A stretch of 64,000 nucleotides of DNA from SXNM01 sp964586155. GTDB lineage: Bacteria; Myxococcota_A; UBA9042. The position numbers were made by a program, and so were the translations under genes. The stretch is from NCBI GenBank assembly GCA_964586155.1, contig CAZPHC010000032.1, forward strand, positions 10,219 to 74,218, in the 5' to 3' direction. The notes beneath the pieces were generated by a model. That model saw only the letters and a list, made by a program, of their open reading frames with translations. It searched no databases and was not told where the DNA came from. Positions 27,771-36,611 of the stretch are shown piece by piece (the stretch's first letter is position 1; each line of letters opens with the position of its first letter).

Positions 27771-28940
27771 ATGGCCCAAATCGCCCGCATCGAAGACGCC
27801 ATCGCCGACATCCGTGCCGGGCGCATGGTCATCCTCGTCGACGATGAAGATCGCGAAAACGAAGGCGATCTCGTCATCGCCGCGTCTGCCGTCACGCCCG
27901 AGGCGATCGCCTTCATGGTCGAGCATGGCCGGGGGCTGATCTGCCTGGCGATGGAGTCGAGCCAGATCGACCAGCTGCAGCTCAAGCCGATGGCGTCGTC
28001 GAACCAGGCGCCGCTGTCGACCGCGTTCACCGAGAGCATCGACGCAGTCGACTGCGCCGGCGCCGGCATCTCGGCCCGCGATCGCGCCCACACGATCCTG
28101 CGCGCCATCGCTGCCGACGCCGCGCCCGAGCACCTGCGCACGCCGGGCCACGTCTTCCCGCTGCGCGCCCGCCACGGCGGCGTCCTGGTCCGCAGCGGGC
28201 AGACCGAAGGCAGCGTCGATCTCGCCCGCCTCGCCGGCCTGCATCCGTCCGGCGTCATCTGCGAGGTCATGGCGCCCGATGGCTCGATGCAGCGCCTGGA
28301 CGCGCTGTTGGCCTTTGGCGAGCAGCATGGCATCCGCGTCGTCACCGTGGCCGACCTCATCGAGCACCGGATCCACAACGAGCCGCTGGTGACCCAGGTG
28401 GCCCAGAGCACGCTGCCGACGCCGTGGGCGACCTTCGACCTGCGCCTGTTCCGTGCCGACGTCGACGGCAGCCTGCACGTCGCCCTGACGCTCGGCGCGA
28501 TGAACCGTGACGAGCCGACCCTGGTCCGCGTCCACCGCGCCAGCCTGCTCGGCGACGCGTTCGGCCTGCAGGTCGCGCGCGGCCGCTCGCACCTGCAGGG
28601 GGCGCTCGAGCAGATCGCCGTCGAGGGCAAGGGCGCGCTGGTCTACCTCGGCGTGCGCGACGAAGCCTCGGAGCTGGCTGCCTCGTTGCGCGGCTACGTC
28701 GCCCGCAGCGCTGGCGAGCGCTTCCCGAGCGCCGACGACCTGGCGCGCCAGATGGACTTCAAGGAATTTGGCATTGGAGCCCAGATCTTGCGCGCGCTCG
28801 GCCTCGGTCAGCTGCGGGTGTTGACCAACAGCCCCAAGCGCCTGCGGGCGGTCTCCGGCTTTGGTCTTCAGGTCGTAGAGTGGTTGCCGTTGCGCGATGG
28901 CTCGGATAGTGTCAGCACGGGTACGGAACCTGTGGCCTGA
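27771..28940 (+). CDS. RibBA-type protein: DHBP synthase domain plus degenerate GTP cyclohydrolase II domain
   Basis: 389 residues. Residues ~1-205 are 3,4-dihydroxy-2-butanone-4-phosphate synthase (DDEDRENEGDL; TPGHVFPLRARHGGVLVR; DLARLAGLHPSGVICEVM), which makes the four-carbon riboflavin precursor from ribulose 5-phosphate. The rest has the fold outline of GTP cyclohydrolase II (LPTPWATFDL; VRVHRASLLGDAF; VLTNSPKRL). However, the three zinc cysteines (CLTGD, RCDCG) and the RQEGRGIGL motif are absent (SLLGD, QVARG, GVRDEASEL), so that half should be inactive. The ATG at 27771 follows AGGAG. It starts 89 bases after the second BMC-T gene on the same strand. Confidence 0.85.
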   Translation: MAQIARIEDAIADIRAGRMVILVDDEDRENEGDLVIAASAVTPEAIAFMVEHGRGLICLAMESSQIDQLQLKPMASSNQAPLSTAFTESIDAVDCAGAGISARDRAHTILRAIAADAAPEHLRTPGHVFPLRARHGGVLVRSGQTEGSVDLARLAGLHPSGVICEVMAPDGSMQRLDALLAFGEQHGIRVVTVADLIEHRIHNEPLVTQVAQSTLPTPWATFDLRLFRADVDGSLHVALTLGAMNRDEPTLVRVHRASLLGDAFGLQVARGRSHLQGALEQIAVEGKGALVYLGVRDEASELAASLRGYVARSAGERFPSADDLARQMDFKEFGIGAQILRALGLGQLRVLTNSPKRLRAVSGFGLQVVEWLPLRDGSDSVSTGTEPVA

Positions 28941-28977
28941 CGTCTGTTGGGGCTACCGAGTGACGAGGTGTCCCAGG

Positions 28978-29286
28978 ATGTCGTGGACGCGTAGTCGAGA
29001 CCATCGCCCGGGGCGCCGTTCTGCACAGGGCTGGCTCGTCCGCGCCGACGCGACGTCGGGCGCGCCCGCCGCTCGGCGGCTCCTGCTGCTCGCGGCGATC
29101 GTCGGCGCGCTGGCTGGTTGCAACGGCCCGTGTGATGCTCTCGCCGATCAGGCGTGCACCCGGCTGGGTGACGCAGCCCCGACCTGTGTCGCCCTGCGCG
29201 CCCGCACTGCCTCTCCCGCCAACGAGGATCGCATGGCCTGCAACGCCGGCGAGGCGTTCGCCCACGAGCTCCAGCGCAGCCGCTGA
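28978..29286 (+). CDS. Small Cys-containing lipoprotein
   Basis: 102 residues. The signal segment LLLLAAIVGALAGCNG has a lipobox (LAGC) near residue 49, after an unusually long basic N-region. The mature part is short with paired cysteines (CNGPCDALADQACTRLG; APTCVALR; MACNAGEAF). The ATG at 28978 has GAGGTG upstream. The long leader suggests the true start may be further in, but no other standard codon fits. Function unknown. Confidence 0.6.
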   Translation: MSWTRSRDHRPGRRSAQGWLVRADATSGAPAARRLLLLAAIVGALAGCNGPCDALADQACTRLGDAAPTCVALRARTASPANEDRMACNAGEAFAHELQRSR

Positions 29287-29312
29287 AGCCCCACCTGGAG
29301 GTCCCCGAGTCC

Positions 29313-31910
29313 ATGCAGTTCGGACGGTTCGAACTCCTCGAGCGGATCGGCGTCGGCGGAATGGCCGAGGTGTGGAAGGCGCGCGTCGCCGGCATCGGCG
29401 GGTTCGAGAAGATCGTCGTCGTCAAGAAGATCCTGCCCGCGTTCGCCCAGAACAAGACCTTCATCGAGATGTTGCTGGCGGAGGCCCGGCTCTGCGCCGT
29501 GCTGCACCACACCAACATCGTCCAGACGTACGAGAACGGCGAGTTCGAGGGCCAGTACTACATCGCGATGGAATGGGTCTCGGGCCACGACCTGTTCAAG
29601 CTCTTGAGCCGCGCGACCTCGGTCAACCGCCGGCTGCCCGTCGAGATCTGCCTGTTCATCGCCGCCGAGGTCGCCAAGGGCCTGGCCTACGCCCACTCGG
29701 CCAAGGACAACCAGGGCCGGCCGCTGCACATCATCCACCGCGACGTCTCGCCGTCGAACGTGCTCGTCAGCGAGGCCGGCGAGGTCAAGGTCATGGACTT
29801 CGGCGTGGCGCGCGCGCAGGCCGACGGCCAGAACCGCGACGGCCAATCGCGCGCCGGCGTGCTCAAGGGCAAGCTCGGCTACATGTCGCCCGAGCAGGTG
29901 ACCGGCCAGCCCTTCGATCATCGCGCCGACATCTTCTCGCTCGGCATCATCCTGTACGAGTCGATCACCCTCAAGCGCCTGTTCCTCGGCCGGACCGACC
30001 TCGAGACGCTGGTCAACATCCGTGACGCCCGGATCGAGCACAAGTTCCGCAAGCACAGCTACATCGAGGAGCCCGTGCGCGTGGTGCTGCGCCGCGCGTT
30101 GGCGCGCAACGCCGACGAGCGTTACCCGACCGCGCTCGAGATGCACGACGACATCGTCAACATGCTCTTCGAGCAGAAGATCCAGGTCACCAACCGGACC
30201 ATCGCCGCGTTCTTGACCGAGCTCTTCGACCCTTCGCTCGAGATCGCCGATCCGGCCTCGATCGCCGACGACAACGGCGCACCACCACCGGTGCTGCCTG
30301 CGCCCGTGCACAAGTCGTCGATGATGCCCGCCGCGCAGAAGGCTGCGCAGTCGCTGGCGGCCGAACCGCCGGCCCATTCGCTCTCGTTCTCGATCGAGGA
30401 GATGCGCCAACAACGGGCCGAGATCGCGCGCCGTCGCGAGTCGGCGATGCAGATCTCGTCTCCTGCCGTCTCGACCAAGCCCGAGACGACGCAGGTCGAG
30501 CTCGGCGGCGTCCCTGCGCGGCGCTCGTCGCGGGTCGCCAGCACCGACGACCTCTCGGCCCGCGTCGACGCGATGGGCGGATTCAGGACCCCACCGCCGT
30601 CCGCTGGCCCGGCCGCGACCGCGGCGCCGCAGACGACCGGGACGTTCGGCGCTCGCGCCAGCACAGAGTGGTCGCCCGGCACCCGCGGGCCAGGGGATCG
30701 TCGCGTCGATTCCGTCGTCGTGACGCGCGGCTCCGGCGAGCGCGTCGCGGGTGCCCGCTCCAACCAGGCCGGCGCCAGCGACAGCCCGCAGCGCCCTGGT
30801 GACGATCGCGGCGCGCACGAGGGCAGGACGGGGGCTCAGTGGCCTCCGGGCCAGTCGAGCTCGGTGCTGCCGGCGCGGCCGACCAGCCGGGTGTCGCAGG
30901 AGCGCGCCGCCATCGGCAGCTCGATGCTCGGCTCTTCGCCGCTGCGTCTCTTCGACAACGAGCCGCCGCTCGCCAGCGATCCGCAGCGTCCGTACCACAT
31001 CCGCACCGGTGACGGGCACGTCATCGGTCCGATGTCCGAGGCCGCGCTGGTCGGCATGATCAAGAGCCGCACGCTCGTCCCGGAGGACGGCGTCAGCGTC
31101 TCGGCCGCGCCGTTCCGTCAACTGGGCGAGGTGACGCAGCTCCGCGGCATCGTCTCGTCGTTCGTCGGCCAGCGCGCGGCTCCTGTCGACACCGGTCCGT
31201 TGTCGCGCCTGACCTTCCCGAACCTGATCTACCGGCTCTACGCGGATCGCTCGACCGGCTGCCTCGAGATGCGGCGCGAGGGTGCGGTCAAGAGCATCTA
31301 CGTCCGCCGCGGCCGACCGCAGCACATCGCCAGCAACCAGCGCCTCGAGATGCTCGGCGCGTTCCTGGTCTCGCAGGGATTCGTCGGTCAGCACGACGTC
31401 GACATCGCGCTCGAACACGCCAACTCGACTGGCGGCCGCCTCGGCGACATCCTCGTCGGGCTGAACCTGATCAAGCCCTACCAGCTCTACCAGGTGCTCG
31501 AGCGCCAGTTTCGGGCCAAGTTCATCGAGGCGTTCAGTTGGGAGGGCGCGACCTACGCCTTCTACGCCAACGAGACCGCGCCCGAGGACATCGTGCCGCT
31601 CGACCTCGACCCGCTGTCGACCCTGGTCGAGGGCGTGCGTCTGAACGTGCCGCTCTCGGTCCTGGAGCCGCACTTCGAGCCTTGGCTCGACACGCCGTAC
31701 AAGCGGACGCGCAGCCCCAAGATCTCGGTCGAGGCGATGCGCTTCCAGGCGCGCGAGGCCAAGGCGCTCGGCATGTTGATGTCGTCGCGGACCTTGCGCG
31801 AAGTGGTCGAGGAGCGGTGCAAGAGCCGGCAGCAGAAGCTCGCCATCCTGCATGTGTTGTTCTTGATGTTGCAGACCGAGTTGCTGGCGTTCGAAGGCTC
31901 GGCCGGATAG
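29313..31910 (+). CDS. Ser/Thr protein kinase with GYF-like and DUF4388 (PATAN-type) domains
   Basis: 865 residues. The N-terminal Pkn2/Hanks kinase domain (~5-285) has GVGGMAEV, the VKK lysine, HRDVSPSN and DFG. The catalytic-loop lysine is replaced by Ser (HRDVS), as is common in myxobacterial kinases. A long Pro/Ser-rich linker holds a KPETTQVEL element. A GYF-2-like segment (YHIRTGDGHVIGPMSEAAL) follows at ~560, and a DUF4388-like domain (~630-760; SRLTFPNLIYRLYADRSTGC) after it. No transmembrane helix, so cytoplasmic. The ATG at 29313 follows GGAGG. The adjacent GDPD gene starts six bases later. Confidence 0.85.
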   Translation: MQFGRFELLERIGVGGMAEVWKARVAGIGGFEKIVVVKKILPAFAQNKTFIEMLLAEARLCAVLHHTNIVQTYENGEFEGQYYIAMEWVSGHDLFKLLSRATSVNRRLPVEICLFIAAEVAKGLAYAHSAKDNQGRPLHIIHRDVSPSNVLVSEAGEVKVMDFGVARAQADGQNRDGQSRAGVLKGKLGYMSPEQVTGQPFDHRADIFSLGIILYESITLKRLFLGRTDLETLVNIRDARIEHKFRKHSYIEEPVRVVLRRALARNADERYPTALEMHDDIVNMLFEQKIQVTNRTIAAFLTELFDPSLEIADPASIADDNGAPPPVLPAPVHKSSMMPAAQKAAQSLAAEPPAHSLSFSIEEMRQQRAEIARRRESAMQISSPAVSTKPETTQVELGGVPARRSSRVASTDDLSARVDAMGGFRTPPPSAGPAATAAPQTTGTFGARASTEWSPGTRGPGDRRVDSVVVTRGSGERVAGARSNQAGASDSPQRPGDDRGAHEGRTGAQWPPGQSSSVLPARPTSRVSQERAAIGSSMLGSSPLRLFDNEPPLASDPQRPYHIRTGDGHVIGPMSEAALVGMIKSRTLVPEDGVSVSAAPFRQLGEVTQLRGIVSSFVGQRAAPVDTGPLSRLTFPNLIYRLYADRSTGCLEMRREGAVKSIYVRRGRPQHIASNQRLEMLGAFLVSQGFVGQHDVDIALEHANSTGGRLGDILVGLNLIKPYQLYQVLERQFRAKFIEAFSWEGATYAFYANETAPEDIVPLDLDPLSTLVEGVRLNVPLSVLEPHFEPWLDTPYKRTRSPKISVEAMRFQAREAKALGMLMSSRTLREVVEERCKSRQQKLAILHVLFLMLQTELLAFEGSAG

Positions 31911-31915
31911 CGCCG

Positions 31916-32686
31916 ATGCGAGTCGTCGGCCACCGCGGCGCGCGTTGGCGTGCCCTCGAGAACACCGTCGAAGCGCTGCGGATCGCGTACGAAGATGGCG
32001 CTGATGGCGTCGAGTTCGACGTGCAGGTCAGCGCGGACGGCGAGCTCGTCCTGTTCCACGACGATGCGCTCGCGCCGATGGCCGGCTCGCCCGGGCGCGT
32101 CGCCGATTGGCCCTGGCGCGAGCTGCGCCGGCTGACCGTCACCGATCGGCACGGCCATCGCGGCCGCATCTGCCACTTCCAGCAGGCGCTCGAGCTGCTC
32201 CTGCAACGTGGCGGGCTGCGCAACCTGGAGCTCAAGGTCGTCGGGGACGCCGGGCCGCGCCTGGTCGAGCGCGTGGTGCGCGCGATCGCCCCATGCGCGA
32301 CCGATGGCTGGGTGATCTCGAGCTTCGACCGCGAGGCGCTGGTGCGTTTCGCTGCCGTCGGCCTGGGCTTCGAGGTGGCCGCGCTTGTCGAGCCGGAGCC
32401 CTGCGATTTCCTCGCGCTCGCCGCCGACGACGGCCGCGCGGACGAGGCGATCGAGCGCCTGCGCGAACCATTGGGCGCGACGTGGCGCGCGATCCATCCC
32501 AATCACGGCCAGATCGCGGCCTCACGGGCCGATCGCTGGCGCGACGCGGGCTTGTTGTTGCGGCCCTGGACCGTGAATGGGGCCAACGACTGGACCCGGG
32601 TGCGCGAGGCAGGTGTGGACGCCGCCATCACGGATGATCCAGCCGGCTTGCGGCGTTTTCTCGACCGGCGCAGCCCAGGTGTGTAG
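31916..32686 (+). CDS. Glycerophosphodiester phosphodiesterase
   Basis: 256 residues, a GDPD TIM barrel. The catalytic and metal residues are in VVGHRGARWRALENT, GVEFDVQVSADGELVLFHD and NLELKV, and the end has RPWTVNGANDWTRV and GVDAAITDDPAG. It hydrolyses glycerophosphodiesters to glycerol 3-phosphate and an alcohol. No signal peptide, so probably cytoplasmic. The ATG at 31916 lies close after the kinase stop without a strong ribosome site, suggesting coupling. Confidence 0.9.
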   Translation: MRVVGHRGARWRALENTVEALRIAYEDGADGVEFDVQVSADGELVLFHDDALAPMAGSPGRVADWPWRELRRLTVTDRHGHRGRICHFQQALELLLQRGGLRNLELKVVGDAGPRLVERVVRAIAPCATDGWVISSFDREALVRFAAVGLGFEVAALVEPEPCDFLALAADDGRADEAIERLREPLGATWRAIHPNHGQIAASRADRWRDAGLLLRPWTVNGANDWTRVREAGVDAAITDDPAGLRRFLDRRSPGV

Positions 32687-32724
32687 GGATCGGCAGATCG
32701 CCGACCCCGGCAAGGAGCCATGAC

Positions 32725-34764
32725 ATGAACGAACCGTCCCCGCCGAGCGGCAACCGCACGCGCACCCTCATCGTCGCCGCGATCGTCCTCGTGTTGTTCG
32801 CCGGCGGCCTGGCCGTCGCGCTTCGCGGCGCCATCGGCGATGGGCAGGGCGCAGAGGGGCCCGCGACCGGCACCACCCAGGCGGGCAGCCAGGCTGCACC
32901 GCCGGCGGGAAGCTGGCAGGCCGACTGGGCCTCGGCCGGCTTCGAGGGCGACCTCGCCATCCCGCCGGGCGGCGTCGACGGCGCCGTCGCCGTGCTCAAG
33001 GGCCGTGACGGCGCGCCCATCACCGCCGCCGATGTGCTCGCCGCCCAGGTCGCGGCCTGGCAGGACGGTGGTGCCATGGTGGCCGTCGACGCTCGCCGCC
33101 GACGCACGACGCCGCTGTACAACGCTGGCGCGCTCGCGACCGCGCTCGCCGCCGGGGCCAAGCCTGCGGTGCATCCGCTCGAGGCGACCTGGCTGGTCTA
33201 CGCGCTGGCGAAGCACGCTGGCCTCGACGCCAGCTTCGCCTGGGCCAAGGAGGCCGTCGATACGCCCTTGATGCTGAGCCGCAGCAAGTTCGGCGTGCTC
33301 GTGGGTCAGACCTGGATCGGGCCGTTGGGCGCCGCCGAGGCCGGCGAGCGCATGAGCGAGGCTGAGGCGGTCGCGCTCTGGTTGGTGCTGCGTGCACACG
33401 GCCAACGCCTGCAGGGCGCCTTCGCTGCCGCTCACCGCGACCTCGCGCTCGCCGACAAGCTGCGGCCGGGGCTCGCGGCGGTCCAGTTCGCCCGCGGCGT
33501 GCTGCAAATCGAGCAGGGCCTGGTCGATCGCGGCACCGAGACCTGCGAGGCGGCCCTGGTCAAGCGCGAGGACCCGTTGGCGCGCTTGTTCCTGGCCGAC
33601 ATGGCGACCAGCGCGAGCAAGCCGTTCAAGGCCTTCGAGATGGTCGAGGCCGCGATCCGGGCCGCGCCGGATCTGGCCGACGCCCACGTCGCCCGTGGGA
33701 TGCTGCGGGCCGGGCGCGTCGAGTCCGCGCCGACCGAGCAGCGCGCGGAGCTCATCGCCTCCGCGCGGGAGAGCTTCGATCGCGCCGTCGCGCTCGATCC
33801 CAAGGTGCCTGGAGCCGTCTCGGGCCTCGCGCAGCTCGATCTCGCCGCGGGCCAGGAGGACGCCGCGCTGAAGCGCCTGCAGGACGCGGTCGCGGCCAGC
33901 GCGGACCTCGAGGCCGGCGCGATGCTGGCGCAGCTGCTGCTGCAGCGCGACAAGGCCGACGAGGCGATCGCCGTGCTCGACAAGGTCGCGCAGAAGGACG
34001 AGGAGCGATGGTGGCTGCTCAAGCTCCAGGCGCTCGCGATCGCCGGCAAGTCGGACGAGGCCATCGCCGCCGGCGAAGAGGCGGGCGGGCTGTTTCCGGC
34101 GGCACGGCAGGTGCGAGTGCTGCGGGCGCAGCTGCTGCGCCGCGCCGGTCGGCCGGCCGACGCCGCCGAGCTGCTGCGGCCGCTCGAGGACATCGAAGGC
34201 GAGGACGCCGCCGGCTACACCGCGATGCGCGCCGAGCTGCTGATCGAAGCGGGCAAGGGCGACGAGGCCATCGCCGCGTTGCAGAAGGCGCTCGCCGCCG
34301 CGCCCAAGCAGAAGGACGCCAACCTGCTGCTGATCGCAGCGCTCGGCCGCGCCGGGCGAACCACCGAGCGCGACGCCGCCGTCGCCAAGGCCGTGAGCAA
34401 CGGCGCCAGCACGCACGAGGAGATCGCCTCGATGCTGCTCGACCTCGGCGACGCGTTCGGCGCGGAGGCGGTGCTCAAGCTCGCCCTCGACACCGTCGCC
34501 GCAGACACCGAAGGCGGGCGTCGCATCGCCGCGCTGTTGGGGATGCTCGCCGTCGCGTCCGGGCGCAAGGACGACGCGGTGGCCTTGCGCGCGCGTCTGG
34601 TCCAGGCTGCCGGCGGCGAGGCGAGCGAGCCCGGCAAGGCGATGGCCAAGGCGATGGACGAGGCCATCGCTGGCGCCGAGGCCGAGCTGACGAAGATGGC
34701 CGAAGAGCAAGCGCAGCAGGGGGCCGAAGGTGCCGCAGCGCCGGCGGCGGCGGAGGCCCCGTGA
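32725..34764 (+). CDS. Membrane-anchored TPR protein
   Basis: 679 residues. A single N-terminal transmembrane helix (TLIVAAIVLVLFAGGLAVAL) is followed by ~120 residues of non-repeat sequence. Ten or more TPR-like helix pairs come next (for example ADKLRPGLAAVQFARGVLQ and RDKADEAIAVLDKVAQK), ending in an Ala/Glu-rich tail. It probably faces the periplasm. The ATG at 32725 follows AAGGAG. Its stop overlaps the RsmG-like gene start (GTGA). Function unknown. Confidence 0.72.
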   Translation: MNEPSPPSGNRTRTLIVAAIVLVLFAGGLAVALRGAIGDGQGAEGPATGTTQAGSQAAPPAGSWQADWASAGFEGDLAIPPGGVDGAVAVLKGRDGAPITAADVLAAQVAAWQDGGAMVAVDARRRRTTPLYNAGALATALAAGAKPAVHPLEATWLVYALAKHAGLDASFAWAKEAVDTPLMLSRSKFGVLVGQTWIGPLGAAEAGERMSEAEAVALWLVLRAHGQRLQGAFAAAHRDLALADKLRPGLAAVQFARGVLQIEQGLVDRGTETCEAALVKREDPLARLFLADMATSASKPFKAFEMVEAAIRAAPDLADAHVARGMLRAGRVESAPTEQRAELIASARESFDRAVALDPKVPGAVSGLAQLDLAAGQEDAALKRLQDAVAASADLEAGAMLAQLLLQRDKADEAIAVLDKVAQKDEERWWLLKLQALAIAGKSDEAIAAGEEAGGLFPAARQVRVLRAQLLRRAGRPADAAELLRPLEDIEGEDAAGYTAMRAELLIEAGKGDEAIAALQKALAAAPKQKDANLLLIAALGRAGRTTERDAAVAKAVSNGASTHEEIASMLLDLGDAFGAEAVLKLALDTVAADTEGGRRIAALLGMLAVASGRKDDAVALRARLVQAAGGEASEPGKAMAKAMDEAIAGAEAELTKMAEEQAQQGAEGAAAPAAAEAP

Positions 34765-35411
34765 CCCCAGAGCAGCGACAATGCGCCGCGGCCTGCGACG
34801 GCCTCGGGCTCGATCTGCCCGTGTTTGTCGCCCGATTGCCCGAGCTGCTCGGGCACGTCGGCCGCTTCGCCCAGCGCTGGAACCTCGTCGGCGACCCGAG
34901 CCCCGCGGGCCTGATGCGCGAGCACGTGCTGGAGGCGCTGACCCTGGTCGCGGCCCTGCATCGCCTGGATCACGCGCCGGCGCGCATCGTCGACGTCGGG
35001 GCCGGCGCTGGCGTCGAGTCCATCTGCCTGCTGCTGGCGTTCCCCGAGGCGCGGTTGATCGCGGTCGAGCCCCGTCGACGGCGGGCGGACGCGATCGAGG
35101 TCAACGGCGACCTGCTCGGGGTCGGGCGGCGCCTGACGGTCGTACGCGCGCGCCTGTTCGAGGTCGATCTCGGCGGCCCGTTCGATCTCGCCGTCTCTCG
35201 CGCCACGTTCGCGCCCGACGAGTGGGCCCGCCACGCCGTGACCTTGCTCAGCGCCGGCGGCTATGTCGCGGCCCACGTCGACGCCGCCCGCGACGTGGAC
35301 GCCCTGGCGATCCAGGCCGGGCTGCAGCCGCGCCTGCGTCTGGCCGTGCCGTCCGGGGCCGATCACGTCGTCGCCCTGGCCCAATGGCGAGGAATTGTAG
35401 CAACGACTTGA
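34761..35411 (+). CDS. rsmG: RsmG-like 16S rRNA (guanine-N7) methyltransferase
   Basis: 216 residues. The SAM loop is IVDVGAGAGVES and the later VEPRRRRADAIEVN and AVSRATFAPDEW match RsmG (GidB), which methylates G527 of 16S rRNA using SAM. The motifs are divergent (VGAGAGVES for the usual LGSGAGFPG), so the target could differ. The GTG at 34761 follows GGAGG and overlaps the upstream stop. RsmG is normally near parAB/mnmG in other bacteria; here it sits in an unrelated setting. Confidence 0.68.
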   Translation: MTPEQRQCAAACDGLGLDLPVFVARLPELLGHVGRFAQRWNLVGDPSPAGLMREHVLEALTLVAALHRLDHAPARIVDVGAGAGVESICLLLAFPEARLIAVEPRRRRADAIEVNGDLLGVGRRLTVVRARLFEVDLGGPFDLAVSRATFAPDEWARHAVTLLSAGGYVAAHVDAARDVDALAIQAGLQPRLRLAVPSGADHVVALAQWRGIVATT

Positions 35412-35480
35412 CGGAAGGTTTCGCTCCGACGCCGGCTGCGCTAGCCTCTTGCCGCCGTCAGCCGGCCAGGAGGTGCAGGG

Positions 35481-36608
35481 GTGGAAGTGAACCGCGCAGG
35501 CGTCCCGGACAGCGAACTGCTCGATGAGCTGGACGACGAGACGGTCGCCCTGGTCTCTGGCGCCGACGACGAAGCCGCGGTCGCCACCATGCTCGACGAG
35601 ATCGAGGCGCTGCCCCTGTTCTCGATGACCCTTCGCGCCCGCTCGCGCTGGCTGACCGCGCTGCAGGCGCGCTTCCAGCGCTGGCAGGAGGAGTGGGATC
35701 CCGCGCTCGAGCCGCGCTTGCTGCTCGCGATCGCCGAGACGGCGCAAGCCGCCCACGAGACCACGGCAGCGATGACCGCGCTGACGCAGGCGATCGCGCT
35801 CAGCGAGGAGCTCGGCTGCCTCGACGTCGAGATCCTGGCCCGCGCTGCACGCATGCCGTGGTTGGCCAACGACGACGGCCGCGGCGAAATGGAGCGCGTC
35901 GGCGCGCTCTGCTCAGCCGCAGGCGAGCTTCCCGCGACGACGATGGCCCGGCTGCACCTGGCGCGTGCCGCCGTCTTCGCCGGCAGCGAAGACTGGGACG
36001 GGATGCGCCACGAGTTGGCCAACGTCGGCCGCCTCGCCATGCCGCGCGACGATCGCATCGTCTGGGTCGCGTTCACCAGTCAGCTGCTGCTCGCCCGCAT
36101 GGGCCTGCGCTCGCAACAGCGGGCCGCCGCCGCCATGTCGCTGATCGAGGCCGCACGCATCGTCGCCGAGGTCGGTGCCTCGGCAGAGCTCGCCAACCTG
36201 CAGACGCTGATCGCGGCGTTCGCGGTGCGCACGGGCTCGTTCGAGGTGGCGATGAATCACGCGACGGCCGCGATCGAGGCGCTCGCGACCAGCACCTCGG
36301 GCCACACCCAGGCCGACCCCTGGTTGGGTCTGCCGCTCGACATCTCGGCCGAACGCGACGTGGCCGGCGCCATCCGCGCCACGGCCGAGGCCGTGTTGGC
36401 CTCACAGGAGACCGAGGATCGCATCGGCTTCCTGGTCGCTGTCTCAGCGCTGGTGTCGTTCTACCTCGCGTCGGACCGTGCGCCCGAGGCGCTCGACGCC
36501 CTCAACGAGGCCCAGCAGGCCGCAGACGACGTACAGGACGCAGCCGCCGTGGCGCTGATCCGCAGCATCTCCGAGTCGCTGCTGCGGTATATGGGCATGT
36601 TGGCCTGA
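35481..36608 (+). CDS. Helical-repeat (TPR-like) hypothetical protein
   Basis: 375 residues, all-helical by appearance, with TPR-like stretches (LLLAIAETAQAAHETTAAMT; AASMAAL-type pairs; FEVAMNHATAAIEALATS). The acidic N-terminus is followed by regular Ala/Leu helices. No signal peptide, no catalytic motif and no recognised family. The GTG at 35481 follows AGGAGG. It is convergent with proC. Confidence 0.6.
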   Translation: MEVNRAGVPDSELLDELDDETVALVSGADDEAAVATMLDEIEALPLFSMTLRARSRWLTALQARFQRWQEEWDPALEPRLLLAIAETAQAAHETTAAMTALTQAIALSEELGCLDVEILARAARMPWLANDDGRGEMERVGALCSAAGELPATTMARLHLARAAVFAGSEDWDGMRHELANVGRLAMPRDDRIVWVAFTSQLLLARMGLRSQQRAAAAMSLIEAARIVAEVGASAELANLQTLIAAFAVRTGSFEVAMNHATAAIEALATSTSGHTQADPWLGLPLDISAERDVAGAIRATAEAVLASQETEDRIGFLVAVSALVSFYLASDRAPEALDALNEAQQAADDVQDAAAVALIRSISESLLRYMGMLA

Positions 36609-36611
36609 GCC

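Noticed and set aside
28198..28215. Gln instead of His in the metal-binding GHTE motif of the DHBP synthase domain (GQTEG).
   Set aside because: I recall this variant from RibBA proteins of related bacteria, so it is not taken as evidence of inactivity.
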